Assembly: GCF_023822005.2 (NCBI RefSeq)
Contig: NZ_CP098806.1
Span: forward strand, 5,888,501 to 5,952,500
DNA from: Dyadobacter fanqingshengii
GTDB lineage: Bacteria > Bacteroidota > Bacteroidia > Cytophagales > Spirosomataceae
Direction of reading: 5' to 3'
DNA length: 64,000 nt
This document shows positions 8,336-17,613 of the stretch, piece by piece. Numbering within the stretch: the stretch's first letter is position 1; each line of letters starts with the position of its first letter. The notes beneath the pieces were generated by a model. It saw nothing but the letters and a program-made list of their open reading frames with translations, was not told the DNA's origin and ran no database searches. The position numbers and the translations under genes were made by a program.

Positions 8336-9766
8336 ATGAATAGTAAATTGATAAAGGTTCTCCTCGTCGACGATGATGAGGATGATTATTTCCTCACACG
8401 CGAGTATTTTCAGGAATTGGTCAACTGGAAGTTTGAAATAACCTGGTGTTCTACATTCCGGGACGCGCAGCAGCACGTTAAAGACCATAAATACGATCTT
8501 TATCTTTTTGACTATCTGCTGGGTGAAAGCACAGGGATAGACCTGATTGAACTGGCTTGCCAGTTTGAATGCGAGGAACCGATCATTCTTTTGACGGGAA
8601 AAGGGGATACTAAGATCGCCGTGGAAGCATTGCGGCTAGGCGCTGCTGATTATCTGATCAAAAGCGAACTCGACTCAGAAAAGCTCGAACGAAGCATTCG
8701 TTATGCACTGGAAAGGACTTCCGTGCTGAAAGCATTGAAACATAGCGAGCGGCGTTACAGAAGGATTTTTGAGGAATCCAACGACTTTCTCTTCATCAGC
8801 GATCTTGCAGGAAACATTATCGATCTTAATACATCAGCCAGCGCGCTTACAGGATATTCAGAGGACGATCTCCGAAAAAAAAATATTCTCGAATTGCTGG
8901 AAGATGCACAATTTGATTCCTTCTGGAAAAATATAAAGGATCACCCGATCCACGATCAGGAAGTGAGGTTGCTTACGAAGGATGGCGAAAAGAAGTATTG
9001 CCTTTTCTCGGCTACATTGGAAGTGGACGATAACCATCCGTACATCCAAGGCAGGCTGCATGACATGACGGCCCGCAAGCAGTCGGAACGCGAAAGGTTA
9101 TTTTCCGAAAAAATGGCGGTTACCGGGCGTTTGGTGCGGATGCTCGCCCATGAGGTGAGAAATCCGCTCACGAACGTGAACCTGTCGGCTGAGCAGCTGG
9201 AAATGGAGCTGGTGGATGAAGATCAGAAATTCTACACGCAGATCATTAAGCGTAATTGTAACCGTATCAATGACCTGATTTCACAGTTATTACAACCTTC
9301 CAGCTCAGCTGATATCGAGCTTGTTATCAGTTCCGTGCACACCGTGTTAACCCAGGCAATCGGGGCAGCTCTGGACCGCGTTCAATTAAAGCGGATCCAG
9401 ATCGTGAACCAGTTTGCTGAGGAGGAAATGGCATTTCCGCTTGATCCCGTTTCGCTACAAATGGCGTTTTTAAACCTCATTACCAATGCGATAGAAGCCA
9501 TGGAAGAGGACAAAGGCATTCTAAGCATAAGCACCAAAAGCCAGGGAGAGAACATTCAGGTGATTTTCACAGACAATGGCTGCGGGATCAGTGAAGAGCA
9601 CATGGAAAAGATCTTCGAGCCCTATTTTACCGGAAAAAATAACGGAATGGGAATCGGGTTATCCACAACCATGAGCATCATCCACGCCCACCACGGCCGC
9701 ATCGACGTGCAGTCCGAAGTAGGGGAAGGGACGACGTTTACCATTACATTTCAGAACGGGAAATAA
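8336..9766 (+). CDS. Histidine kinase with N-terminal receiver and PAS domains
   Basis: Domain order in the 476 residues: receiver domain (about 5-125, Asp59 in LYLFDYLLGE), PAS sensor domain (about 138-250), HisKA with the H-box MLAHEVRNPL (His272), and HATPase with N-box NLITNAIEAM and G-boxes (DNGCGI, GMGIGLS). There are no membrane segments, so it is cytoplasmic. Having the receiver in front of the kinase is the reverse of classic hybrid kinases; the receiver probably gates kinase activity or takes phosphate from another kinase. The gene lies 31 bp after the NtrC-type regulator gene, its probable target. The signal bound by the PAS domain is unknown. Confidence 0.93.
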   Translation: MNSKLIKVLLVDDDEDDYFLTREYFQELVNWKFEITWCSTFRDAQQHVKDHKYDLYLFDYLLGESTGIDLIELACQFECEEPIILLTGKGDTKIAVEALRLGAADYLIKSELDSEKLERSIRYALERTSVLKALKHSERRYRRIFEESNDFLFISDLAGNIIDLNTSASALTGYSEDDLRKKNILELLEDAQFDSFWKNIKDHPIHDQEVRLLTKDGEKKYCLFSATLEVDDNHPYIQGRLHDMTARKQSERERLFSEKMAVTGRLVRMLAHEVRNPLTNVNLSAEQLEMELVDEDQKFYTQIIKRNCNRINDLISQLLQPSSSADIELVISSVHTVLTQAIGAALDRVQLKRIQIVNQFAEEEMAFPLDPVSLQMAFLNLITNAIEAMEEDKGILSISTKSQGENIQVIFTDNGCGISEEHMEKIFEPYFTGKNNGMGIGLSTTMSIIHAHHGRIDVQSEVGEGTTFTITFQNGK

Positions 9767-9784
9767 AGCAGCCCACCACCACTT

Positions 9785-9863
9785 AGGCCGCCCGGCGGCC
9801 CGGTCCGCTCAGTGTGACAGGGCTTCGTATTGTCTAGCGTTCTCACACCGAGCGGAGCCGAGG
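9785..9863. repeat. Intergenic palindromic repeat, copy 1
   Basis: CCGCTCAGTGTGA (9805-9817) and TCACACCGAGCGG (9843-9855) form a hairpin with one mismatch. Flanking the left arm is the GC-rich module CCGCCCGGCGGCCCGG (9788-9803). Both the arms and the module recur in opposite orientation at 22185-22275. The stop codon of the RND pump gene lies just inside its edge (9866-9868). It resembles the CACCCTGAGCGGAGTCGAAG intergenic palindromes I recall from many Bacteroidota genomes. Confidence 0.7.
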
Positions 9864-9865
9864 TG

Positions 9866-12800
9866 CTAAGCGGCCCGAACAGCACGGCTTTTTCTATAAA
9901 AGAAGCCGTAAATGATCGGAAAGATCAGCAATGTAAGGACAGTTGCCGTTACCAACCCCCCGATAACTACAATGGCCAGGGGTTTCTGTGTTTCCGAGCC
10001 GATTCCGGTGGAGGTCGCGGCGGGCAGCAGACCGATTGCGGCCATTAATGCGGTCATGATAACAGGTCTGATCCGCGATTTAACTCCTTCCCGTATCGCA
10101 TCATCCAGCGACATTCTTGCCGATAGATTTTTATTGAAGACTGAGATCAGAATAACCCCATTCTGCACGCATAACCCAAACAGCGCGATAAATCCAACTC
10201 CTGCGGATATTCCAAAATTCATATGCGTGACATGCAAAGCCAGGATCCCGCCAATCAATGCAAAGGGAACATTAATCAAGACCAAACCGGCATCTTTGGC
10301 ATTGCTGAACATGATGAATAGCAGGATAAAAATCCCGATCAAACTGATAGGAACAACTTGTCCGAGCCGTTGCGTAGCGCGCACCTGGTTTTCAAATTCA
10401 CCTGACCAGTTGACGGAGTAACCTTTTGGCAATGTTTTCAACAATGGCTTAACGCGGTTTTGCGCATCTGCAATTGTGCTTCCCAGATCACGCTCCCGCA
10501 CGGAGAATTTAACCCCGATAAAACGTTTGTTATTATCACGATACACAAATGCTGGCCCCGTAACAGTCCGGATGGATGATATTTCCTTCAGTGGAATTTT
10601 GCCGCCGGTTAATGTGGGCACCATTAGCTGCTGAATGTCATCGACCGTTTTGCGATATTGTTCCTCGTATCGAAGCCGGATGTCAAATTTCCGCTCTCCT
10701 TCGTAAAGGATCGAAGCTGTTTTTCCACCAATGGCCATTTCAATGACGGCCTGCGCATCTGCCGTGCTAACCCCGTATTGGGCCATTTTGTGATCGTGCA
10801 AAATCACACTGATCTCCGGTTGCCCAATGTTCCGTAATATGCCCACATCCTTAATTCCAGGCACATTTTTGATCGCTTCCAGCACCTGATCCGCCTTTGC
10901 ATTCAGTGTTTCCAGGTCGTCCCCGTAGATTTTAACTGCATTACTTGCGTTCATCCCTGCCACAGCTTCGGCAACATTATCGATAATGGGTTGGGAATAA
11001 TTGTAATTAATACCCTGGAATTGTTTCAGCTTTTTATCCATTTCCTCAATCAGCTGATCCTGGGTGATCTTGCGCTTCCATTCGTCTTTTGGTTTGAGGT
11101 TAACCTGCATCTGGACATAGTAAAATCCGGAGGGATCGGTCCCATCATTGGAACGGCCGGTTTGGGATAACACCCCGTTCACTTCGGGAAACTCGTTCAA
11201 TTTGGCGCGCAGTGTCGTCACCATTTTGATCGTTTCGTTCAGCGAGCTGCTCATGGGCATTTTTGCTTCTACCCAAAGCGCTCCCTCATTCAATGTCGGC
11301 AGGAACTCAGTCCCCAGGAATCGGGCCGAAAACAAGCTGAGCCCGAGGAACAATGTTGCGAAAACAACGCTCAGTTTTTTACGCTTATAGCACCATTCAA
11401 AACCGTTAATAACCGTTTTATCAAAGAACCGGACGACCGGATTACTTTTCTCGCGAACATTTTTATTCAATACTAAAGAGCAAAGCACTGGAACGAGCGT
11501 CAATGTATAAAGCAGTGCACCCAGCAAAGCAAAACCAAGCGTATAGGCAAGCGGGGTAAACATTTTGCCCTCCACTTTCTGAAAACTGAAAATAGGGATC
11601 AATGCGGTAATAATGATCAGTTTGGAAAAGAAAATAGCCTTTCCAAGCTCACCGCCCGTTCTTTTGATCAGCCCAAGTTTAGACAGCTTGTTATAACGGT
11701 CCATTCCGTTGCGATGCGCCAAATGGTCCAGTGCCACAAAAATCCCCTCAACCATCACCACGGCACCGTCGATAATGATACCGAAATCAATCGCCCCCAT
11801 CGAAAGCAAATTGGCCGACATTCCCTTCAATTTCAGGCACATAAAGGCAAATAATAGCGCAAGCGGAATGATAATGGACACAATGACCGTTGTGCGCCAG
11901 TCGGCCATAAACAGGAACACGATCACCGTTACCAGCACAATGCCTTCAATGAGGTTATGCTTTACGGTATGCGCACAAAACTCGATCAGGTTGTCGCGGT
12001 CGTAAAAAGTGACCATTTTGACGTCTGGCGGGAGGATTTTGGTGTTCAATTCCTTAACCTTATCCTTTATACGCGCGAGCACTTCGCTGGGATTTTCGCC
12101 CTTTCTCTGCACTACAATCCCTTCCACCACATCATCATTTCCATCCAGCCCAACCTGCCCGACTCGCGGCATATCCGATTCTTTCACATCTGCTACGTCC
12201 TTCACAAGCACAGGATTGTCTTTAACAAACTCAACGATAATGTTCTGAATATCAGGGATAGAGTTTAACAAACCGATTCCGCGGACTACATATGCCTGCC
12301 CGTTTTTCTCGATCACATCGCCACCCACATTGACATTGCTTTTCGTCACCGCCTGGTAAACTTCCAGCGGTGTAATGTTGTATTTAACCAGTTTGGTGGG
12401 GTTAACCTGCACTTCGTAGATTTTCTCTCTTCCACCAAACGCAACCACATCCGCAACACCCGGAATGCTCCTTAGTTGCCTGTCAATAACCCAGTTGTGT
12501 AATGTCAGTAACTCGCGACTGTCGCGGTCTTTGCTCTTTAATGTAAAGCGGAAAATTTCGCCTGTCGGCCCGTATGGAGGCTGGACGTCGGGCTCGACGC
12601 CTTCGGGAAGCGAGATGTTACGGAGTTGATTATTAACCTGTTGCCGGGCAAAAAAGTCTTCCACATTATCATCGAAAATGATTTTGATAATGCTCAAACC
12701 GAACATTGTGGTGCTGCGAACATTCGATTTTTGCTGCACCGAATTCATCGCGACTTCAATAGGGACCGTCACAAAGCGCTCGATTTCCTCCGCGCTCCGC

Positions 12801-12973
12801 CCATTCCACTGGGTAACGATAATGATTTGCGTATTGGTAACATCCGGAAACGCTTCCAGCGGCGTATCGCGATAGCTGACGATCCCTGCGATGATCAGCA
12901 GACCGGTCATAAAGAATATGAAAAAGCGGTTTTTCAAAGAAAAGCCCACGATTCCGCGAATGAATTTATTCAT
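9866..12973 (-). CDS. CzcA-type heavy-metal RND efflux pump (inner-membrane subunit)
   Basis: This 1035-residue protein has the full RND architecture: TM1 near residues 15-30, a large periplasmic loop, TM2-6 (about 335-530), a second loop and TM8-12 (about 865-1025). The TM4 segment GAIDFGIIIDGAVVMVE carries the Asp, Asp and Glu residues typical of proton-coupled heavy-metal pumps of the Zn/Co/Ni/Cd (CzcA/CnrA) group, rather than the Cu/Ag pattern. Together with the adaptor and TolC-like genes upstream in the same operon it would form a tripartite pump expelling divalent cations from periplasm and cytoplasm. The metal is inferred, not proven. The C-terminus (RAVRAA) runs up to a palindromic repeat. 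Confidence 0.95.
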   Translation of the reverse strand: MNKFIRGIVGFSLKNRFFIFFMTGLLIIAGIVSYRDTPLEAFPDVTNTQIIIVTQWNGRSAEEIERFVTVPIEVAMNSVQQKSNVRSTTMFGLSIIKIIFDDNVEDFFARQQVNNQLRNISLPEGVEPDVQPPYGPTGEIFRFTLKSKDRDSRELLTLHNWVIDRQLRSIPGVADVVAFGGREKIYEVQVNPTKLVKYNITPLEVYQAVTKSNVNVGGDVIEKNGQAYVVRGIGLLNSIPDIQNIIVEFVKDNPVLVKDVADVKESDMPRVGQVGLDGNDDVVEGIVVQRKGENPSEVLARIKDKVKELNTKILPPDVKMVTFYDRDNLIEFCAHTVKHNLIEGIVLVTVIVFLFMADWRTTVIVSIIIPLALLFAFMCLKLKGMSANLLSMGAIDFGIIIDGAVVMVEGIFVALDHLAHRNGMDRYNKLSKLGLIKRTGGELGKAIFFSKLIIITALIPIFSFQKVEGKMFTPLAYTLGFALLGALLYTLTLVPVLCSLVLNKNVREKSNPVVRFFDKTVINGFEWCYKRKKLSVVFATLFLGLSLFSARFLGTEFLPTLNEGALWVEAKMPMSSSLNETIKMVTTLRAKLNEFPEVNGVLSQTGRSNDGTDPSGFYYVQMQVNLKPKDEWKRKITQDQLIEEMDKKLKQFQGINYNYSQPIIDNVAEAVAGMNASNAVKIYGDDLETLNAKADQVLEAIKNVPGIKDVGILRNIGQPEISVILHDHKMAQYGVSTADAQAVIEMAIGGKTASILYEGERKFDIRLRYEEQYRKTVDDIQQLMVPTLTGGKIPLKEISSIRTVTGPAFVYRDNNKRFIGVKFSVRERDLGSTIADAQNRVKPLLKTLPKGYSVNWSGEFENQVRATQRLGQVVPISLIGIFILLFIMFSNAKDAGLVLINVPFALIGGILALHVTHMNFGISAGVGFIALFGLCVQNGVILISVFNKNLSARMSLDDAIREGVKSRIRPVIMTALMAAIGLLPAATSTGIGSETQKPLAIVVIGGLVTATVLTLLIFPIIYGFFYRKSRAVRAA

Positions 12974-12984
12974 TTTTTAATAAG

Positions 12985-13077
12985 TGAATGAGCGGGCGCC
13001 GTTGCGCTGAATGAGCGGGTGCCGTTGCGCTGAATGAGTGAATGAGTGAATGAGCGGGCGCCGTTGCGCTGAATGAC
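12985..13077. repeat. Nested 23-bp / 8-bp tandem repeat
   Basis: The 110-bp gap between adaptor and pump genes holds three 23-bp units (12985-13007, 13008-13030, 13047-13069) that begin TGAATGAG and end GCCGTTGCGC, with a single C/T difference. Between units 2 and 3, and after unit 3, are extra copies of the first eight bases (TGAATGAG at 13031 and 13039, TGAATGAC at 13070). It lies wholly inside the operon and is non-coding. Confidence 0.9.
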
Positions 13078-13083
13078 TGAATT

Positions 13084-14172
13084 TCAATCATTAAGCGCGT
13101 CATAAACGAGCAATTGGTTTTTACTGATGACCGCTTCGCCATCTTTCAAGCCGCTGGTAATGTAGGTTCTGTTGGCCAGCGAGCGGTAAATCTCGACGGG
13201 GCGGGTTTCTATTTTGGAACGGCTGTGGTACACCATTACCCAGTTTTTACTTCGGTCGAAAATCACTGCTTGGGAGGGAATGGCCTGCATTTCGCCTCCT
13301 TCTTCAAAATTCAGGTTAACCGTTGCATGCATCTCCGGTTTTAGTTTCAAACCTACATTTTGAAGCTGGATGCGGATTTTCATGGCTTTTATGTCAGGAT
13401 CGAGCACATTATAGATCTTGTCGACTTTCCCTTTAAAAACCTCATTGGAAAAGCTGATAGTCCTCACGTCGGCTGGCATTCCCAGTTTGATCCTGGGAAT
13501 ATCGCTTTCATTCACATTGGCCATCACCCACACATCCGCAATCTGCCCGACCGTAAAAAGGCTTTCAGCATTGTCTGAACGCAACTGCATGCCGCGATTC
13601 ACACTTTTGTCGATGATGAAACCATTAATTGGCGACTTGACCGTGTAGTTGGTTGATTTACCCAAACCATAAATAGAGAAGATTTCCTTCACCCGGCTTA
13701 CATCCGCCTGCGCCTTGTCCACAACCTGACGCGCCGTAATGACGTCCCTTTCGGGCACAAGCTTACTTTCAAAAAGATCCTCGGTAGACGACAAATTCTT
13801 TTGGGCAATGAGCAAATCAGATTGTGCCTGGATCATTTGTCTTTCAAAATCAGCCACTTCACCTGAACGTATTGTAGCCAGTTTCTGGCCTTTGCGAACA
13901 TTGTCGCCCAATTCCACGTCTACTTCCTCCACATTGCCGCCTACCAAGGGATAGATCTTAATCACCTGATTCTCATCAGGAACAACTTTCCCGACCAATG
14001 TAAGCTCGTTACGCACCGCCTCCGTTTTCACTGTATCAAGGCTTATGCGGCTCATCATTGTGTCCGAAAGCATGAATGCTTTCGATTCTTCGGGATCTTC
14101 TTTCTTTGTATTGCAACCGGTTAACCATAAGCCCATTGCGGCCAGCATAACCATGCTCAGGGAATTTTTCAT
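13084..14172 (-). CDS. RND efflux periplasmic adaptor lipoprotein (CzcB/CusB family)
   Basis: The 362-residue protein starts with a lipoprotein signal (GLWLTGC, acylated Cys near 20). It then shows the membrane-fusion-protein order: beta-barrel strand, lipoyl half (VEEVDVELGDNVRKGQ, about 95-110), alpha-hairpin (about 115-160), second lipoyl half (SPINGFIID), beta-barrel and membrane-proximal domain. It would bridge the RND pump and the outer-membrane TolC-like channel. It lies 43 bp after the tolC-like gene and 110 bp before the pump gene, with tandem repeats filling that second gap. Confidence 0.93.
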   Translation of the reverse strand: MKNSLSMVMLAAMGLWLTGCNTKKEDPEESKAFMLSDTMMSRISLDTVKTEAVRNELTLVGKVVPDENQVIKIYPLVGGNVEEVDVELGDNVRKGQKLATIRSGEVADFERQMIQAQSDLLIAQKNLSSTEDLFESKLVPERDVITARQVVDKAQADVSRVKEIFSIYGLGKSTNYTVKSPINGFIIDKSVNRGMQLRSDNAESLFTVGQIADVWVMANVNESDIPRIKLGMPADVRTISFSNEVFKGKVDKIYNVLDPDIKAMKIRIQLQNVGLKLKPEMHATVNLNFEEGGEMQAIPSQAVIFDRSKNWVMVYHSRSKIETRPVEIYRSLANRTYITSGLKDGEAVISKNQLLVYDALND

Positions 14173-14215
14173 TGGGAAAATATTAGGGGCAAAAGCCGTG
14201 ATGTGATAATTCGAA

Positions 14216-15463
14216 TTAGTTAAAAAGCTCTTCGCCGACCACGAAGTTGAGCTCTTCGTAAACTTTGATGCGGTCAGCTTGTAAGCGGTTATATTCCTTA
14301 ATGCTTTCGTTGTAGGTTTCTATGAAATCGATGAATTCGAGGAGGGTAATGTTCCGTTTTTGGAAATTGTCGTAAATCCCTTGGCTAAGGAGCTGGAATT
14401 GATCAGAAAACTGGCTTTCCACGCCCTGGTAAGCCTTTTCAGCCACATTCACCTTTTGCAACGCAGCATCAACCTGGTTGTTAATGCTGTTCACTTTTGC
14501 GGATTCCACGGTTTTGAAATAACTGATGTTGCTCTTGGCAGCCTTGATGTTTCCCTGATTCCTGTTGAAAAAAGGCAGATCCATCGTTGCCGAAACGCCC
14601 ACGTAATTGTTCACATAATTACTCGCCTGGTCGTAAACAGCGCCAAGCTGGATGTTTGGCACGGCCAATGCTTTTTGTAATGTGTAGTTTAGTTCGGCCT
14701 GTTTCACTTCGGACTGAGACACTTTCAAGTCTGATCGGCTTTCCATCGCTTTGGCTTTCAATGCGTCGGCGGTGTATCGATCGAGCTGGTAACGACGGAC
14801 ATCAGCCGAGTCCACAACGGATTTAACAGGCCGGTCGGCATTGAGTAATGTGCGCATATCGCGTTGATTATCATGCAGTTCAAACAAAATGTCTGCGCGA
14901 TCATTGGTTAATTGAAAGAGGAGGGCTTTAAGGCGGACAACTTCTTTGAGGGAGATATTTTTTCGGTTGTATTCTTTGTCAAATGCACTTACGGTCGTAT
15001 TAAGCGAGGCAATTTGCGTGTCGTATAGGGCAATGGTCTGTTCCAGATAATAGGATTCAAAAAATATCTGGCGTAGCTCAAATTTTAATGTTCTGATCAG
15101 ATCAAAGAACTGATATTCGCTTTTCCGAGTCGATTCTACGTCTAATGCAACTTGCTTGTTCCGTTTGCCGGCGCGCGTGATCAGTTGCTGAATGGTGAAT
15201 GCTTTTTGTCCGCCGTTTCCTACATCCAGAAAACCTCTGGAAGGGTTGTAAGCGCTGATCTCGACACCGAATGTGGGGTTATTCCAAAGCTTGTCCTGTA
15301 TTTCAATGGACTGGGCAATATCGATCTGATATTTTTCGGCAAGAATTTCGAGGTTGTTTTGCAGGAACAGGCTGTCGGCCTGTTTGATCGAGAGCCTTAA
15401 TGTATCCTGTGCGTGCAGTTGGAATGCCAGGAATATCAGGATCGTCATGAAATAAGTTCGCAT
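14216..15463 (-). CDS. TolC-family outer-membrane efflux protein
   Basis: The 415-residue protein has a signal peptide (MRTYFMTILIFLAFQLHAQ). Two outer-membrane-efflux repeats follow, each with long amphipathic helices; the helix rich in SEVKQAELNYTLQKA is typical of the periplasmic tunnel of TolC trimers. It is the outer-membrane exit duct for the metal efflux pump encoded just downstream. It starts 93 bp after the sensor kinase gene, so it may be read from the same transcript or from its own promoter in that gap. Confidence 0.93.
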   Translation of the reverse strand: MRTYFMTILIFLAFQLHAQDTLRLSIKQADSLFLQNNLEILAEKYQIDIAQSIEIQDKLWNNPTFGVEISAYNPSRGFLDVGNGGQKAFTIQQLITRAGKRNKQVALDVESTRKSEYQFFDLIRTLKFELRQIFFESYYLEQTIALYDTQIASLNTTVSAFDKEYNRKNISLKEVVRLKALLFQLTNDRADILFELHDNQRDMRTLLNADRPVKSVVDSADVRRYQLDRYTADALKAKAMESRSDLKVSQSEVKQAELNYTLQKALAVPNIQLGAVYDQASNYVNNYVGVSATMDLPFFNRNQGNIKAAKSNISYFKTVESAKVNSINNQVDAALQKVNVAEKAYQGVESQFSDQFQLLSQGIYDNFQKRNITLLEFIDFIETYNESIKEYNRLQADRIKVYEELNFVVGEELFN

Positions 15464-15556
15464 AATTTCTGTGTTAGAATGATGCGAACTTCCGGCGCCA
15501 GTATTACAGGAGGCTTAAAATAAAGTTAGAAAAAAATTAGAATGCCAAAAATGGCC

Positions 15557-16924
15557 CTACACGTGGTTTAAACGCACTTGAAACTCACTTCCGCGACCCA
15601 CTTCACTCGTAACCGAGATCTCGCCACGATGCAGATCCACAATGCGCTGGCAAATAGAAAGGCCAATTCCGAAGCCGGGAACGGGCGTTGCATGGGACGA
15701 TCTGTAAAAGGGATTGAAGATGTGCGGCATATCTTCGGGACTGATGCCGATACCGCGATCCTTGAACTTCACAATGCAGGATTTCTCGTCGGAAGAGATC
15801 AAAATTTTTGCCGCGTGATCCGACGAATATTTACAGGCATTATCCAGCAGATTGGAAAAAACCCTTTTCAATAATTCCTCATTTCCTTCGATAACCGTCT
15901 GGTTTTCATCTTCGGGAATGTTTTCATAATCAATCTCCACATGGTAATCCGGGTTGATGGAGAGCAATTCTTCTTTGGCCAGAAATGCAAGATCTTCAAT
16001 GTGGATAGGCGCCATTTTCAGCTGTCCCGAATGCTCGTAGGAGCGCGCGAGGAAAAGTAAGTTATTGGTAATGCTTATTAATCTTTCGGTGTCTGAAAAC
16101 AGATTGGCGAAAACTTCGTCGAGGTCGGGGTTGTTTTTGTTAAATCGCTGACCCAGTTGTATTTCGGATTTTAATGCTGCTAATGGTGTTCGCAGTTCAT
16201 GTGAAGCGTGGGAAACGAAGCTTTTTTGCTGCTCAAATGCATTATGAAGCCGCACCAGCACTGTGTTGAAGTTAATGGCAAGTTGCGCAATTTCATCTTT
16301 CCGGTTGCCTTCGTCGAGTTTTTGAGAAAGATTTTGCGCCGTAATCAGGGAAACTTCATGGTTAATGCGACTGATCGGCCGCAAGGCGTTTCCCGCAAAA
16401 TAGATCCCTAAGCCAATGGTAACTGCGATACCGGCCAAAAGTCCCCAGCCCAATGTTGCGCGTAAATTGGTAAGCTTGCTATGCCCGAAAGTGTCATAAG
16501 CCGACGCCAGCACGATCAACGGCTCGCTTTGTTCTTGATATAACAGACCGATCACCTCGCTTTCGCCTTCGTGGAATTCCATATACTCCTTCTGCCGGAC
16601 CTCTTCGAGCAACGACTTTTGATAAGTCAGTAATTTGTCATCGACGCTGGAATAAATCAGCTCATTATCAGTATTAAAAATCAAAACTTTTTCGTCCAGC
16701 ATTTCCGAAAGCGTGTTCTGGTCGATCGCTTTAAGCAGGTCCTTATCGATTCCTTTGACCTTTACGAGCAAACGGCAAGTCGTTCTCGCGCGCCCTTTTA
16801 AGCGGTCATAAAATTCTTCTTGTCTGTAATGTTCGGAGACGCTGTAAATGGCAATGGAAAATAACAACAAGACCGCCGCCACAAGGAGCGTGAATTGAAA
16901 TGCAATGCGGTCTTTGATTTTCAT
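15557..16924 (-). CDS. Membrane sensor histidine kinase (CusS/CzcS-like)
   Basis: The 455-residue protein has TM1 near 9-30, a periplasmic sensor region of about 120 residues, TM2 near 155-178 and a HAMP linker (about 180-232). HisKA with FVSHASHELRTPL (His242) and HATPase (NLLDNACKY, DRGIGI, GFGIGLS) follow. It would sense metal in the periplasm and phosphorylate the OmpR-type regulator encoded 2 bp upstream. No cluster of Cys or His metal ligands stands out in the sensor loop. Confidence 0.95.
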   Translation of the reverse strand: MKIKDRIAFQFTLLVAAVLLLFSIAIYSVSEHYRQEEFYDRLKGRARTTCRLLVKVKGIDKDLLKAIDQNTLSEMLDEKVLIFNTDNELIYSSVDDKLLTYQKSLLEEVRQKEYMEFHEGESEVIGLLYQEQSEPLIVLASAYDTFGHSKLTNLRATLGWGLLAGIAVTIGLGIYFAGNALRPISRINHEVSLITAQNLSQKLDEGNRKDEIAQLAINFNTVLVRLHNAFEQQKSFVSHASHELRTPLAALKSEIQLGQRFNKNNPDLDEVFANLFSDTERLISITNNLLFLARSYEHSGQLKMAPIHIEDLAFLAKEELLSINPDYHVEIDYENIPEDENQTVIEGNEELLKRVFSNLLDNACKYSSDHAAKILISSDEKSCIVKFKDRGIGISPEDMPHIFNPFYRSSHATPVPGFGIGLSICQRIVDLHRGEISVTSEVGRGSEFQVRLNHV

Positions 16925-16926
16925 TT

Positions 16927-17613
16927 TTATTCTTCCTTCATGATGTAGCCCATACCGGGCCGTGTGTGAATCAGTTTGGTGGAGAAGTCCTTATCCACTT
17001 TTTTGCGTAAATAATTGATATACACCTCCACAACATTTGTACCGGGATCAAAGTTGAGGTGCCAGACGTGTTCGGCAAGATCCATTTTTGAAACAACCCG
17101 TCCTCTGTGCAAAAGAAAATATTCGAGCAGCGCAAACTCCTTAGCGGTAAGGTCGATCAAATTGCCACCGCGGCTTACCTGCTTGGTTCCGAGGTTCATT
17201 TCAAGATCTGCAATGCGCAGGATTTTGTCCGTGGTTTCTGGATTAATTAATTCTGAAACGCGCAAGGCTGCATTGATTCTGGCTAATAACTCTCTGAAAT
17301 CAAATGGTTTGACAATGTAATCATCGGCACCGCGTCCCAATCCTTCCAGCTTGTCCTCTATTTCGCCATAAGCAGTGAGCATAATGATCGGAAGTGACGG
17401 CTTGTAAATCCTGACCTGTTGGCAGACATCGTGGCCATTCATTCCCGGCAAGTTCACATCCAGCAGAACTAGGTCGAATTTCTTGTCCAGGGCCAGTTGC
17501 TTCCCCGTAATGCCGTCGTACGCAATTTCTGCTTCAATATTTTCGGAGGCAAGTCCGCGAAAAATGTTCTGGGCAATCCGGCGGTCGTCCTCAATAATCA
17601 GGATTTTTTTCAT
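16927..17613 (-). CDS. OmpR/PhoB-family response regulator
   Basis: The 228-residue protein combines a REC domain (Asp52 in VLLDVNLPGMNG, Lys in YIVKPF near 103) with a winged-helix DNA-binding domain (about 130-225; ALLEYFLLHRGRVVSK, VEVYINYLRKK). It is the partner of the sensor kinase gene directly downstream and the likely activator of the metal-efflux genes. Its start overlaps the stop of the App1-type phosphatase gene in an ATGA junction, so the two are translationally coupled. Confidence 0.96.
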   Translation of the reverse strand: MKKILIIEDDRRIAQNIFRGLASENIEAEIAYDGITGKQLALDKKFDLVLLDVNLPGMNGHDVCQQVRIYKPSLPIIMLTAYGEIEDKLEGLGRGADDYIVKPFDFRELLARINAALRVSELINPETTDKILRIADLEMNLGTKQVSRGGNLIDLTAKEFALLEYFLLHRGRVVSKMDLAEHVWHLNFDPGTNVVEVYINYLRKKVDKDFSTKLIHTRPGMGYIMKEE

